Positions 52,922 to 60,665 of a DNA stretch of 64,000 nt are shown piece after piece. How positions within the stretch are numbered: the first letter of the stretch is position 1; every line of letters starts with the position of its first letter. The position numbers and the translations under genes are program-made. The DNA is from Paenibacillus_AA sp045062745 (GTDB lineage Bacteria; Bacillota; Bacilli; Paenibacillales; NBRC-103111): positions 1 through 64,000 of the forward strand of contig NZ_JBJGED010000009.1 in the NCBI RefSeq assembly GCF_045062745.1. The letters are read 5' to 3'. The notes beneath the pieces are model-generated. The model was not told the DNA's origin. It saw only the letters and a list, made by a program, of their open reading frames with translations, and did no database searches.

Positions 52922-52924
52922 TTA

Positions 52925-53000
52925 TAGAGCCCTCTTGCTCGTTAACGCAACAAGGCCGCCGTTCAGTGTTCCTGTTTAGCAAAGGATATTTATCGTGCCA
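52925..53000 (-). repeat. attC-like hairpin element E15 (diverged)
   Basis: On the minus strand GGCACGATAAATATCC, the element's usual start, is followed by TTTGCTAAACAGGAACACTG, AACGGCGGCC and GCGTTAACGAGC. A weak AACGGC/GCGTT pairing replaces the long core. It provides the last two codons and TAA of the 58-residue gene. Confidence 0.5.
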
Positions 53001-53166
53001 TACAAGACATTATTAATGAAATCATCAAGCCTTGAGATATAGAAATCCATATATCGTTTTTCCAATATGTCTTAGTGTAAAGACTAAATAATCTAAAAAT
53101 GATGAAAGCGCAGACAGATATAAGAGTCCAGTTCAGGAACAAACCTACAAAAAAACGGGAAAACAT
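52990..53166 (-). CDS. 58-residue membrane protein, hypothetical
   Basis: A short gene with a good ribosome site (GAGGTGAAGCA before ATG at 53166). The product has one clear TM (FFVGLFLNWTLISVCAFIIF), a basic/aromatic loop (YTKTYWKNDIW) and a second hydrophobic segment (ISQGLMISLIMSCMAR). No family recognised. The last codons ATGGCACGATAA are the conserved start of the hairpin element (GGCACGATA), so the gene runs into E15 exactly as the amidase runs into E3. A typical cassette-sized gene. Confidence 0.65.
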   Translation of the reverse strand: MFSRFFVGLFLNWTLISVCAFIIFRLFSLYTKTYWKNDIWISISQGLMISLIMSCMAR

Positions 53167-53232
53167 TGCTTCACCTCTTGCTCACCATATTACAAAACTC
53201 TCCCAATCCTATTCCGTGAAGTAAATCTGTCC

Positions 53233-53799
53233 TTAGTGGAGAAGAGCTTTAATGACCTTGGCTGGGTTACCACCAACAACCACATTATCAGGAACATCCT
53301 TAGTAACAATCGCTCCAGAGGCGATAACCGCGTTATTGCCAATTTTTACGCCAGGATTGATAACCGCGCGCCCGCCGATCCATACGTTGTGGCCGATCGT
53401 GACCGGCTTACCGTATTCCGCTCCGGTGATTCTATCCTCAGCCTCTAAGGGGTGAGTTGCGGTATAGATGTGGACGCCGGGAGCTAGGAAGCAATTGTCA
53501 CCAATACGAATTTCACAAACGTCGAGGAAAACGCAATCGAAGTTTGCATAGAAGTTCTCACCGACATGGATGTTATATCCATAATCGCATCGGAATGCAG
53601 GCTCGACGTAAAAATGATTCCCTGTTGAGCCGAACAGCTCCCGAAGGAACGCTTTTCTTTGATCATTCTCTGTTTCAAGCGACTGGTTGAAAAGCCGTGT
53701 CAGCCGCCGCGCGTTCATGCGATCCTTCACCAACTCCGGATCGGCCGCCTGATAAAGCTCGCCGTTTAGCATCTTTTCTTTCTCGGTTTTTGTTTGCAC
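53233..53799 (-). CDS. maltose/galactoside O-acetyltransferase family (Maa/LacA)
   Basis: This 188-residue acetyltransferase has an N-terminal helical cap (EKEKMLNGELYQAADPELVK) and a left-handed beta-helix of hexapeptide repeats (IRIGDNCFLAPGVHIYTATH, VTIGHNVWIGGRAVINPGVK, IGNNAVIASGAIVTKDVPDN). The catalytic His is in YTATHPL. It acetylates a sugar hydroxyl from acetyl-CoA and works as a trimer. The GTG at 53799 is chosen from family alignment (the usual sequence begins KTEKEKML); an upstream TTG at 53838 is possible but precedes the GGAGGG ribosome site. Cytoplasmic. Confidence 0.9.
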   Translation of the reverse strand: MQTKTEKEKMLNGELYQAADPELVKDRMNARRLTRLFNQSLETENDQRKAFLRELFGSTGNHFYVEPAFRCDYGYNIHVGENFYANFDCVFLDVCEIRIGDNCFLAPGVHIYTATHPLEAEDRITGAEYGKPVTIGHNVWIGGRAVINPGVKIGNNAVIASGAIVTKDVPDNVVVGGNPAKVIKALLH

Positions 53800-53865
53800 A
53801 GCGCCATCCCTTTCAATAAAATCCCTCCAACAATACAACTTTTATCTATATGATTCATGAAATAT

Positions 53866-53890
53866 CGTCAATATCCTGCCCCTTAACGGA
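53866..53890 (-). repeat. partial hairpin element arm (E16)
   Basis: CGTCAATATCCTGCCCCTTAA is a left arm of the family with no paired core. It lies between the acetyltransferase and the 26-residue peptide gene. Confidence 0.35.
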
Positions 53891-53921
53891 GCGGAAGGAA
53901 CGAGGACAGCTACAAACAGAA

Positions 53922-53952
53922 AAGGGAGCCTCTCCTTATGAGGGTCTCCCTT
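53922..53952 (-). terminator. rho-independent terminator of the holin-like gene
   Basis: On the minus strand AAGGGAGACCCT / AGAGGCTCCCTT is followed by TTCTGTTTG, 12 nt after the TAA of the 26-residue gene. Confidence 0.7.
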
Positions 53953-53963
53953 ACTGGGGTACG

Positions 53964-54044
53964 TTATGACTTTCCTGTCTTGGTCGCCAGCTCGATGAGC
54001 ATAACGATGAGGATGAGGAACTGTATGAGCGTATCTACACTCAT
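53964..54044 (-). CDS. 26-residue holin-like hydrophobic peptide (type I toxin-like)
   Basis: The product is a single hydrophobic helix with a charged tail (SVDTLIQFLILIVMLIEL then ATKTGKS). A strong GGAGG lies 8 nt before the ATG, and a rho-independent terminator follows at once. Very short one-TM peptides with this gene layout are annotated as putative holin-like toxins and are often type I toxins with an antisense RNA. An antisense promoter was not identified. It lies between two partial hairpin elements (53866 and 54171). The overlapping 94-codon frame in another phase is not believable. Confidence 0.6.
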   Translation of the reverse strand: MSVDTLIQFLILIVMLIELATKTGKS

Positions 54045-54170
54045 GACGATCGCCTCCGTCTCCAAAGTTTAGCTCCTTCGCCCAGGCTCCCCCTCCCATG
54101 GATTGCATTACGTTTCCCATTACCAAATTTATTAAGGAATCCTAAAAGATATGCCGATACGGTAAGCTTT

Positions 54171-54200
54171 CATAACCTGCCGTTAGTCGAGCGCAGGCCA
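54171..54200 (-). repeat. partial hairpin element arm (E17), edge of the array
   Basis: ATAACCTGCCGTTAGTCGA with GCGCAGG and AACCGATCC resembles the left half of E2. The right half is missing; the backbone-type secreted protein begins immediately after. This is the last copy recognised in the window. Confidence 0.35.
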
Positions 54201-54219
54201 ACCGATCCATGCTGTATAT

Positions 54220-56871
54220 TTACTTCAGGGACCATTCTTTCATCAAAGCAGTAGCGTCTATTCGGAGCACGGATATCGCGGCTTCGGAGACTTGATCCGC
54301 CATCGGCTCGTTATTCAGGTGCTTCAGGAAATCCTCCATATGTTTGGCGGCCATCCCCCTGTCGCCTTTGTCCAATTGATGCAACGCTTGCTTCAAACTG
54401 TTCCGCAATTGGTCAACCAGCGGCCCCTTCAATTCGCGAGCTTCGACATATCGGTTCATTAAGTTGGCAACTCCTTCGGGGGTGGCGATCATTGTTAAGC
54501 CGAAAGACGCATCCGTCGTATTGCCGGCCTGGTCGGTGATTACGACCCTTAGGAGATGAGGGCCAAGCTTTCCGGCCAAATCAATAGAAGCGCCGTTCTC
54601 CAACCGCTTTCCATCTAGGGTGAGTTCCTGGCTTGCTATACCGGATAGTGCATCGTTCGCGTTAAGATTCAGGGCAATCGAGCGATCATCGGAGTAAACG
54701 GCACCATCCACAAACGGTTCCCCATTTCCCGTCAGTCCAAAAACCGGCTTCGATTTGTCCATCCGGACGATGAGCTCCTTCGATTGCTCGATGTTGCCTA
54801 CAGCGTCGATAGAACGGTACTCAAGTCGACTAATGCCTTCATTGGTAAACGCGATCGGTCCGGCATAGGGCTGCCAATTTGCAGGATCCCCCAGCCTGTA
54901 TTCCGTTTTCGCTACACCGGAACGATCGTTGTATACCGACAACGTGACGGTCGCCTCCGTGTTCAGCCAGCCGTTCTGCGGAATCGGATCAATCAGAGCA
55001 ATCGTTACCGGAGGCGTCAGATCACGTAGGGTAATATCGATATAAGGCTTAATGTTTTTGGGATTCGTCAATCCAGTTCCGGTAAATTCACCATAAATCC
55101 TGGAAGTTCCAATGGCATCGGGGTTATACCCCGCGGAGCTCCAAGTCACGTTCACCTTCTCGGTCAACCCCGTACTTAAGGTTACATCAAGCTGGGAAGG
55201 CAAGCCTAAGCGTCCAAACGGCGTACCATCGGAAGCTGTAATTTCTTTTGGTCTTGCCCACGCTACAATATCCTTAGGCTGAGCTTTGGGATCCCAGCCA
55301 TCAGGGAAAATATAGCTGTCTTTATCCCTCTTGATCAAATAAATATCGGAGAGATACATGGTTGCGGATTGGAATTCATCAGCATAGGCTGTATCTCCTG
55401 CGCCATTATACATCCCCCGATAAAGCCCCCATTTGGAACGGTTTTGCTGCCCCGGTTCAACAGGAAGGTCGCCTCTTTCGTCTCGGCCGGTAATCGGGTT
55501 CTGCACTTCAGGACGTCTGTAGGTTTCAGCGGTCATCCCGCCTTCAAAAAGCACCTGACCGGTTTCCAGATCGACAAGCTTCCCGTAGACATAACCATGA
55601 TCGGCTGTTAAGATCGTAACATCAAAATCAAGCCAGCGGTCAACGACCTGTTCAAAAGGAATCGTAAATAACGGTTTGATTCGATCCGCATAATCGCCAT
55701 CAGGATTGTTCCTGAATTCCAGGTGCCCTTTGCCTCCGCTTGAAACCAGAGATAGAGTAGTCACTGGCTGTCCGGCAGCGTTTCCGGCTATTTCTTTCAG
55801 TTGGAAGATGTGCCAAAACCTCCGGGGAGCTATAAAATCGCCGGCATGGTGATCCCCCACATCGTTCTGAAACCTTAAAGTTTCCGACGGGAGCATAAAC
55901 CTCCAGTGGTGGGTCATAATGTCGCCGCCCTTGCTGTTTGCGTCGATGCTGGAAGCGTTGGTGTTGCTTTTAATCTCCAGCCTTTGACGATCACTGCCCA
56001 CAGCGCCCCGATCGCCGTCGTCCCGGCTTACGCCGTCCGGAGTTACAAAAGGCAGAAATTCGTGAAACCGTAAAATGTCCGATCCTAGTTTGTCGGTTCC
56101 CGGTATATTGGCAATCCCATACTTTTCAAGTGCATCCGTGTCCTTTCTTCCAATGGTTTGCAAATACATGTTATCCCCCAACCATGCTTCATTCACTGTC
56201 GAAGCAACCGGGTAATCGCCAGAACGGTCATAGACCGATTGCGACCATGTTTTCCCACTGTATGACGAGGGGGTGTTCGGGCCTTCTACAGAGCCCGTCG
56301 TACTGCCGTTGCCGATTTTGGATGCGCCCATAACATCCCATGCATGTTCTCCCCCTCGAATATTGAGAGGCAAATACTTGTCACTCGCTCCCATCCCGGT
56401 TATAGAAGGCAAGGTCATTTCTACCTTAACGGTTATCTCATAGGTTCGACTGTTGCTGCTTTCATTCTTATCGGCGACAACCAGATAATACAACGTCGTT
56501 CCACTTGTTGAAAACTGGTCCATCTTCGCATCTCCTTTGTTAATGCCGCTGGCAGCAAAAGAGATGGCCGTTGTTCCGTTACTTCTGTATAGGGTTGCGG
56601 CAGCACCTGGGTTTGTCCTAACATTCAGCATTTGATATAAGGCACCGTAAGGCAATGAGATATGAATGGTTGCCTGATTCAGATCTACGACTGCGTTTAC
56701 CGGCTTGTTCACTTCAATTTCTAATAAACCTAAGCTGTCTCCCGGCGTTGCATGAACGGAGGATGCAGGAGTCCCGGATAGGCTGATCAGCATAAGTGCG
56801 AATACAAACGAGAGAACTAAGCTTACTCCCCTTTTATAAGCTTGATGCTTAGCCGCGAAGAAGAACATCAA
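54220..56871 (-). CDS. secreted jelly-roll (lyase-like) protein with FIMAH end
   Basis: This 883-residue protein has a signal peptide (GVSLVLSFVFALMLISLSG). A cadherin-like N-terminal domain (about 45-150) is followed by a concanavalin-like region (about 160-520; HHWRFMLPSETLRFQND, FWHIFQLKEIAG, WLDFDVTILTADHGYVYG) that resembles polysaccharide lyases. A Big_4-type Ig domain is next (about 540-630), then an OmpL47/Ig-like pair with YRLGDPANWQPYAGPI and YRSIDAVGNIE. The C-terminal FIMAH-type helical domain is about 800-883, like that ending the 1406-residue protein. It probably binds or depolymerises an acidic polysaccharide; active-site residues could not be assigned. Confidence 0.82.
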   Translation of the reverse strand: MMFFFAAKHQAYKRGVSLVLSFVFALMLISLSGTPASSVHATPGDSLGLLEIEVNKPVNAVVDLNQATIHISLPYGALYQMLNVRTNPGAAATLYRSNGTTAISFAASGINKGDAKMDQFSTSGTTLYYLVVADKNESSNSRTYEITVKVEMTLPSITGMGASDKYLPLNIRGGEHAWDVMGASKIGNGSTTGSVEGPNTPSSYSGKTWSQSVYDRSGDYPVASTVNEAWLGDNMYLQTIGRKDTDALEKYGIANIPGTDKLGSDILRFHEFLPFVTPDGVSRDDGDRGAVGSDRQRLEIKSNTNASSIDANSKGGDIMTHHWRFMLPSETLRFQNDVGDHHAGDFIAPRRFWHIFQLKEIAGNAAGQPVTTLSLVSSGGKGHLEFRNNPDGDYADRIKPLFTIPFEQVVDRWLDFDVTILTADHGYVYGKLVDLETGQVLFEGGMTAETYRRPEVQNPITGRDERGDLPVEPGQQNRSKWGLYRGMYNGAGDTAYADEFQSATMYLSDIYLIKRDKDSYIFPDGWDPKAQPKDIVAWARPKEITASDGTPFGRLGLPSQLDVTLSTGLTEKVNVTWSSAGYNPDAIGTSRIYGEFTGTGLTNPKNIKPYIDITLRDLTPPVTIALIDPIPQNGWLNTEATVTLSVYNDRSGVAKTEYRLGDPANWQPYAGPIAFTNEGISRLEYRSIDAVGNIEQSKELIVRMDKSKPVFGLTGNGEPFVDGAVYSDDRSIALNLNANDALSGIASQELTLDGKRLENGASIDLAGKLGPHLLRVVITDQAGNTTDASFGLTMIATPEGVANLMNRYVEARELKGPLVDQLRNSLKQALHQLDKGDRGMAAKHMEDFLKHLNNEPMADQVSEAAISVLRIDATALMKEWSLK

Positions 56872-57132
56872 AAAACCTCCTTTATTTTCTTAAAATGAAC
56901 TCACTTTAACCTGCAGCCATAACTTCTTTCCAAATCCACCCCCTCCATCCGTATAATGGCTTACTGCGTAAACGCTTTCAATTACCATATTAGTGAAATG
57001 AGGAGATTTCCTGTATTGATTTATTTATGGTCCCCTGCAATTTTTTACGATCACACCTATTCGAGGACTTCGCCCCACTGTAGAGTCGCACAAAATACAT
57101 AGAGACGGACCGGATCGGTCCGCCTCACATCG

Positions 57133-58386
57133 TCATAACGGTTTCGGTTCAAGAATGGAAAATACTAGCGTTTTTCCGTCGGCCTGCAGCCGTGCTTCAA
57201 CGGAGAAAATGCCGATCTGCTTCGTCTCTGAATCTGGCTGGCCTCCTGCTTGGACCAGATCATATACACTTTGAAACAGCTTGCGGAACTCAGTGGCATT
57301 ATACCCGAAAACGAAGTCGGTAAAAGCGAAAATAGCCTCTTTATTGCGGTCGAGCACGCCTTCGCCCAGATGAATCGTCACCCCGTACGTGTGGAAAGGC
57401 GGATCGACCCAAAGCGACGTCTCCTCCTGCGCACTTCCGGTAACGTGTCCGAGCGCATGCTCTTTCGTCTCCGTATCCCGGAACAGACGCAGAACCGTCT
57501 CTTGCAAATCGTAATTCGTCCCGCGCAGCTTGCCGGCCTCCGTCAGTTTGTCAAAAGCTTGCGCCATCCGTACGCTAGGGAACGGAAGGCGTTTGTAGCT
57601 GCCGTCCTTCGTCGGCACAAGCCGGAGGAACTCCTCTTGACCCGCTGCAGGTTCAACATCGACGCGCTTCGCTTTGTCGCTCAGCCGCTCGAGGATGCGT
57701 AGCGCTTCAGATCGAGTTACCGGCTGTCCGATCCCGAAATATCCGTTCGGGTACCCCTCCATAATCCCTTTGGCATACGCCTCCGCCACAAATCGCTGCG
57801 CTCTCGCCGGAACGCTCTGGAAGTCGCCGAACCTCGACGCGAGGCCGATACTGTACCCCTCATCCTCGGTATATTCCGTTTCTTTAAGCGTGTAGTAGAG
57901 AATTTCCGCGACCTCTTCGCGCTTTAGCTTCGCTTTGAAATCGGAGAATTGATTGCGTGCTATGAAATTCAAGCCCCCTGCCAAATCGAGAAAAGGCTTG
58001 GCCCAATAGCCCGTCTCGCTTGGTTTGAACGTAAAGTCGCGGTAATCCTGATTGAGCGCCGATCGGCTTGTTGGGCTTAAAGATTGCAGAAACGACGGCT
58101 TCCATCCGCGTGCGCCGTTCGGAAACCGTTCGCTGAACGATAAAATAACCATCTTAATGAATTGATCGGCAGCCACAGGCTCGTCCGGTCGGAACGTGCC
58201 GTCGGGAAACCCGTCCAGAATCCCTTGCCCGACCATCGCACCGATCGTCCCCTCCGCCCAATGTCCGTGCACATCGCGGAATACCGCTGTCGTTTCGGCC
58301 GCTTGCACCGGTGCGGAAGCAACCGTCCCGGTTACGATCGTGATGATCAATCCAATTAATGCCGCCCACTTGCGAAAATACGCCAT
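57133..58386 (-). CDS. S-layer homology (SLH) domain protein
   Basis: This 417-residue secreted protein has a signal peptide (WAALIIGL-type core, cut near SAPVQAAE) and SLH domains: FRDVHGHWAEGTIGAMVGQ with GFPDGTFRPDEPV, a middle divergent unit around GYWAKPFLDLAGGLNF, and RFVAEAYAKGIMEGYPNGYF. SLH domains bind pyruvylated wall polysaccharide. The C-terminal 160 residues (EFLRLVPTKDGSYKRLPFPS onward) form an unfamiliar domain. The ATG at 58386 is the only good start. A small palindrome at 57107-57121 (GGACCGGATCGGTCC) may end the transcript. Confidence 0.88.
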   Translation of the reverse strand: MAYFRKWAALIGLIITIVTGTVASAPVQAAETTAVFRDVHGHWAEGTIGAMVGQGILDGFPDGTFRPDEPVAADQFIKMVILSFSERFPNGARGWKPSFLQSLSPTSRSALNQDYRDFTFKPSETGYWAKPFLDLAGGLNFIARNQFSDFKAKLKREEVAEILYYTLKETEYTEDEGYSIGLASRFGDFQSVPARAQRFVAEAYAKGIMEGYPNGYFGIGQPVTRSEALRILERLSDKAKRVDVEPAAGQEEFLRLVPTKDGSYKRLPFPSVRMAQAFDKLTEAGKLRGTNYDLQETVLRLFRDTETKEHALGHVTGSAQEETSLWVDPPFHTYGVTIHLGEGVLDRNKEAIFAFTDFVFGYNATEFRKLFQSVYDLVQAGGQPDSETKQIGIFSVEARLQADGKTLVFSILEPKPL

Positions 58387-58570
58387 TTTCCGACTCCCTC
58401 ATATGTACTTTTCGGTTATATGCGTTTGCCCCGATGGGCAACCGCCCTTATCTAGCATAAGGAGAATGTTCATCTTTGGGAACCGTCTTCGCGACTATGG
58501 CTTGCGGAGGAAGATTTATTAATGCCTATAGGACATTTTTCGCATTTTATGTCGGAATTGGTCGAATGAA

Positions 58571-58611
58571 AAAGCCGGTCCGTGGGATTAGGGATCCCAG
58601 GATCCGGCTTT
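58571..58611. terminator. bidirectional terminator-like hairpin
   Basis: AAAGCCGG/CCGGCTTT flanks a second internal stem around GGGATCCC, with A- and T-rich ends. It lies 200 bp after the deacetylase-like gene in a 424-bp gap that otherwise shows no supportable gene. Confidence 0.6.
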
Positions 58612-58810
58612 CTTTTATTACTTTTCCATTAGGTCGATGCAGGACTTGCGGAGGACCGGAGGAGAGACGGAGAAGCTTGCGTCCGCCTTTGAAATCACGT
58701 CATAACCTCTTACCTGCAATCGAAGTGACGTGATTTCAACAGCGGTCGGAGTCCTCCTTCGGTTCGCAGCACTTGCCTGCGTCGTTAATCTTTGCATCGA
58801 CCGCCCCCCA

Positions 58811-60616
58811 TCAACGGGTCAGCCAAATCTTCGTTTCGCCAGGCTGCAGGTGCAGCTGGACTTCCTTGTACTTGCACCCGAAGCGGGTGACGTCGGCGAC
58901 GCGGGCGAGCTTTGCCCCGTTGTCGACAGACACGCCCCACGGTTGATCCGGCGAGCCGAGCGCCGCCTCGTCGTACGCCAGCAGCACCGTCACGCCTTCA
59001 ATCTCCTCAGCGGCGGTCGAGACGATCCGGCCTTGGGCCCCGTGTCCGGCATCGCCGGACCACTCGACGGACACATGACGCCGCAGATGGAACCACTTCC
59101 AGATCTGCTCGGATGTCCACCATTCCAGGTCGAGGCTGCGCCCGTACTCAACGAGCTTCACCATCATCTCGCCCACCGCGTCCTCGACCCCGACCATGTA
59201 CGGGTGGAACAGGAAGTGAGCGACGCCATAAACGTCCCGAGCCCGCTCGCTCAGCGCGAATGCCTCTTCCGCGGTGCATCGCATCGGGAAGGGCGGATCC
59301 CAGGAGAGCGTCGGCAAGCTGATAACCTGAGTCGCATACTGTCCGGTCGCCGGATTAAACGACAAGTGAGGGTGCGAAGTACCGTGGAGGAAGCCTTTGT
59401 TCCCTTGCTTCGTCCCGCCCTTCGACTGTTCCATCATAATCCCTTGACGTTCGCACCATTGCAGCAGCTGAAAATCGCCTTCCCAGCGCAAATAGTGGTT
59501 CTTGTTCGAGACGATCCGCACGTCCGGGAACTGTGCCTGGAGCATGTCGAACTGATGGCGGAAGTGCGATTCCTTCCAGTGGCTCTCCGGAATTTCCGTC
59601 CCAAGCGCATTGTAGTGGAGCGCCACTTCGTGCCCCTCCGCTACGATTCGCTCGTTCACTTCCGCCGGATAGCCTGGCATAATAATGCACCAGGTGGACT
59701 TTACGCCGGCTTCGGCCAACCGGTCGATCGTGAGATTTGCCTGGTCCGCGAAATTGCGGTCCGTGTCGTGCGAGATATGCCCGAGCCCGGAGATGCCGTC
59801 GGGCCACAGCCATACTTGCCCGAACGGCTGTCCGCCCTCCAAGTGCAGCCGATGGAGGAGCCGCATGAACAGGATGCGCCACTCGTCTACGATCGGATGG
59901 AGGTAGAAAGGCGCGCCTTCCGGCGTCGCAGACTGGCGGTCGCGGGTCCAATCGAGGACGGAGGAATCGTCGGCCTTCAGAATGTTGTCGTCGATCGCGC
60001 CGGTGCCATCCGGAGCGGGCGCGCCGTCCTTGACGACCTTCACGCCCTGCTGGATGAGACAGAACGTCTCCATCAGGTTCACCGTCAGCAGAGCGGCTCT
60101 CCCGCTACCCACCGGCTTGACCGCTACAGCCGGGAACGGCTCGCGCGCCACACCGCTGCGGCGGATGAGCTGCCCCCACTGCTCGAGTGCAGGTTCGCCT
60201 TCAGCCGCATCGGCTTCCGTCTTCACACAGACGGAGCCGAAGAAGTGGAAGGAGCTGAGCAAATCTTCCGCGAGCGGAGCGCCGGCCCAGTTCACCCAGC
60301 CTTCGGTGATGTTAATGTCGTTGCTTACGGTCGTAACCCCGAACAAGCGGTCCAATCCGTACAGCCCTCCGATCGCGAGCAACGTGTTGCCTTCCCGGCA
60401 ATACGCTTCGCACGTCGTGGCCCACGAAGCATCTTCGCTCCCGCCGACGACGAGGCTGACACCTGCCGGAAGCTCCGCCATCCAGCGCTCCGTCGACCAT
60501 TTCGAATAGGACAATCCCAAATAAGAGAGCAATTCAAAAATATATTCCGTATAGCAGGGACGGCCTTCCTCGCGGGTCAGCCGACATTCCTGCTCGTTCC
60601 AAACTACATGAATCAT
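58811..60616 (-). CDS. polysaccharide deacetylase-like/GHDA barrel protein
   Basis: This 601-residue protein lacks a signal peptide. The centre resembles the NodB/deacetylase barrel: GHISHDTDRNFADQANLTID (metal-binding Asp region), GVKSTWCIIMPGY, and EGHEVALHYNALGTE with the conserved H. The first 250 residues (CVKTEADAAEG, VGSGRAALLTVNLM) look like a class I glutamine amidotransferase-like or Rossmann domain used in similar cytoplasmic proteins. Start ATG at 60616 follows AGAAGGGATTTCATCT; the longer frame is antisense to an aminotransferase tail and rejected. It follows the DegT-type gene by 50 bp, so the two probably modify the same sugar. Confidence 0.75.
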   Translation of the reverse strand: MIHVVWNEQECRLTREEGRPCYTEYIFELLSYLGLSYSKWSTERWMAELPAGVSLVVGGSEDASWATTCEAYCREGNTLLAIGGLYGLDRLFGVTTVSNDINITEGWVNWAGAPLAEDLLSSFHFFGSVCVKTEADAAEGEPALEQWGQLIRRSGVAREPFPAVAVKPVGSGRAALLTVNLMETFCLIQQGVKVVKDGAPAPDGTGAIDDNILKADDSSVLDWTRDRQSATPEGAPFYLHPIVDEWRILFMRLLHRLHLEGGQPFGQVWLWPDGISGLGHISHDTDRNFADQANLTIDRLAEAGVKSTWCIIMPGYPAEVNERIVAEGHEVALHYNALGTEIPESHWKESHFRHQFDMLQAQFPDVRIVSNKNHYLRWEGDFQLLQWCERQGIMMEQSKGGTKQGNKGFLHGTSHPHLSFNPATGQYATQVISLPTLSWDPPFPMRCTAEEAFALSERARDVYGVAHFLFHPYMVGVEDAVGEMMVKLVEYGRSLDLEWWTSEQIWKWFHLRRHVSVEWSGDAGHGAQGRIVSTAAEEIEGVTVLLAYDEAALGSPDQPWGVSVDNGAKLARVADVTRFGCKYKEVQLHLQPGETKIWLTR

Positions 60617-60665
60617 AGATGAAATCCCTTCTGGCGCAGTCGTCTGCGATGATGATAAAAGTCGA

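Noticed and set aside
53842..54126. 94-codon minus frame
   Set aside because: His/Arg-rich frame overlapping the 26-residue peptide, which has a far better ribosome site and terminator.
58..54200. Hairpin elements as ordinary transcription terminators
   Set aside because: Most have no T-tract after the stem, and they carry long conserved arms outside the hairpin. Only the isolated hairpins listed as terminators have the stem plus T-run.
58730..60622. 630-codon open frame on the + strand
   Set aside because: It is antisense to the deacetylase-like gene; composition is Arg/Pro/His-rich and no domain is visible. High-GC coding DNA leaves such frames open.
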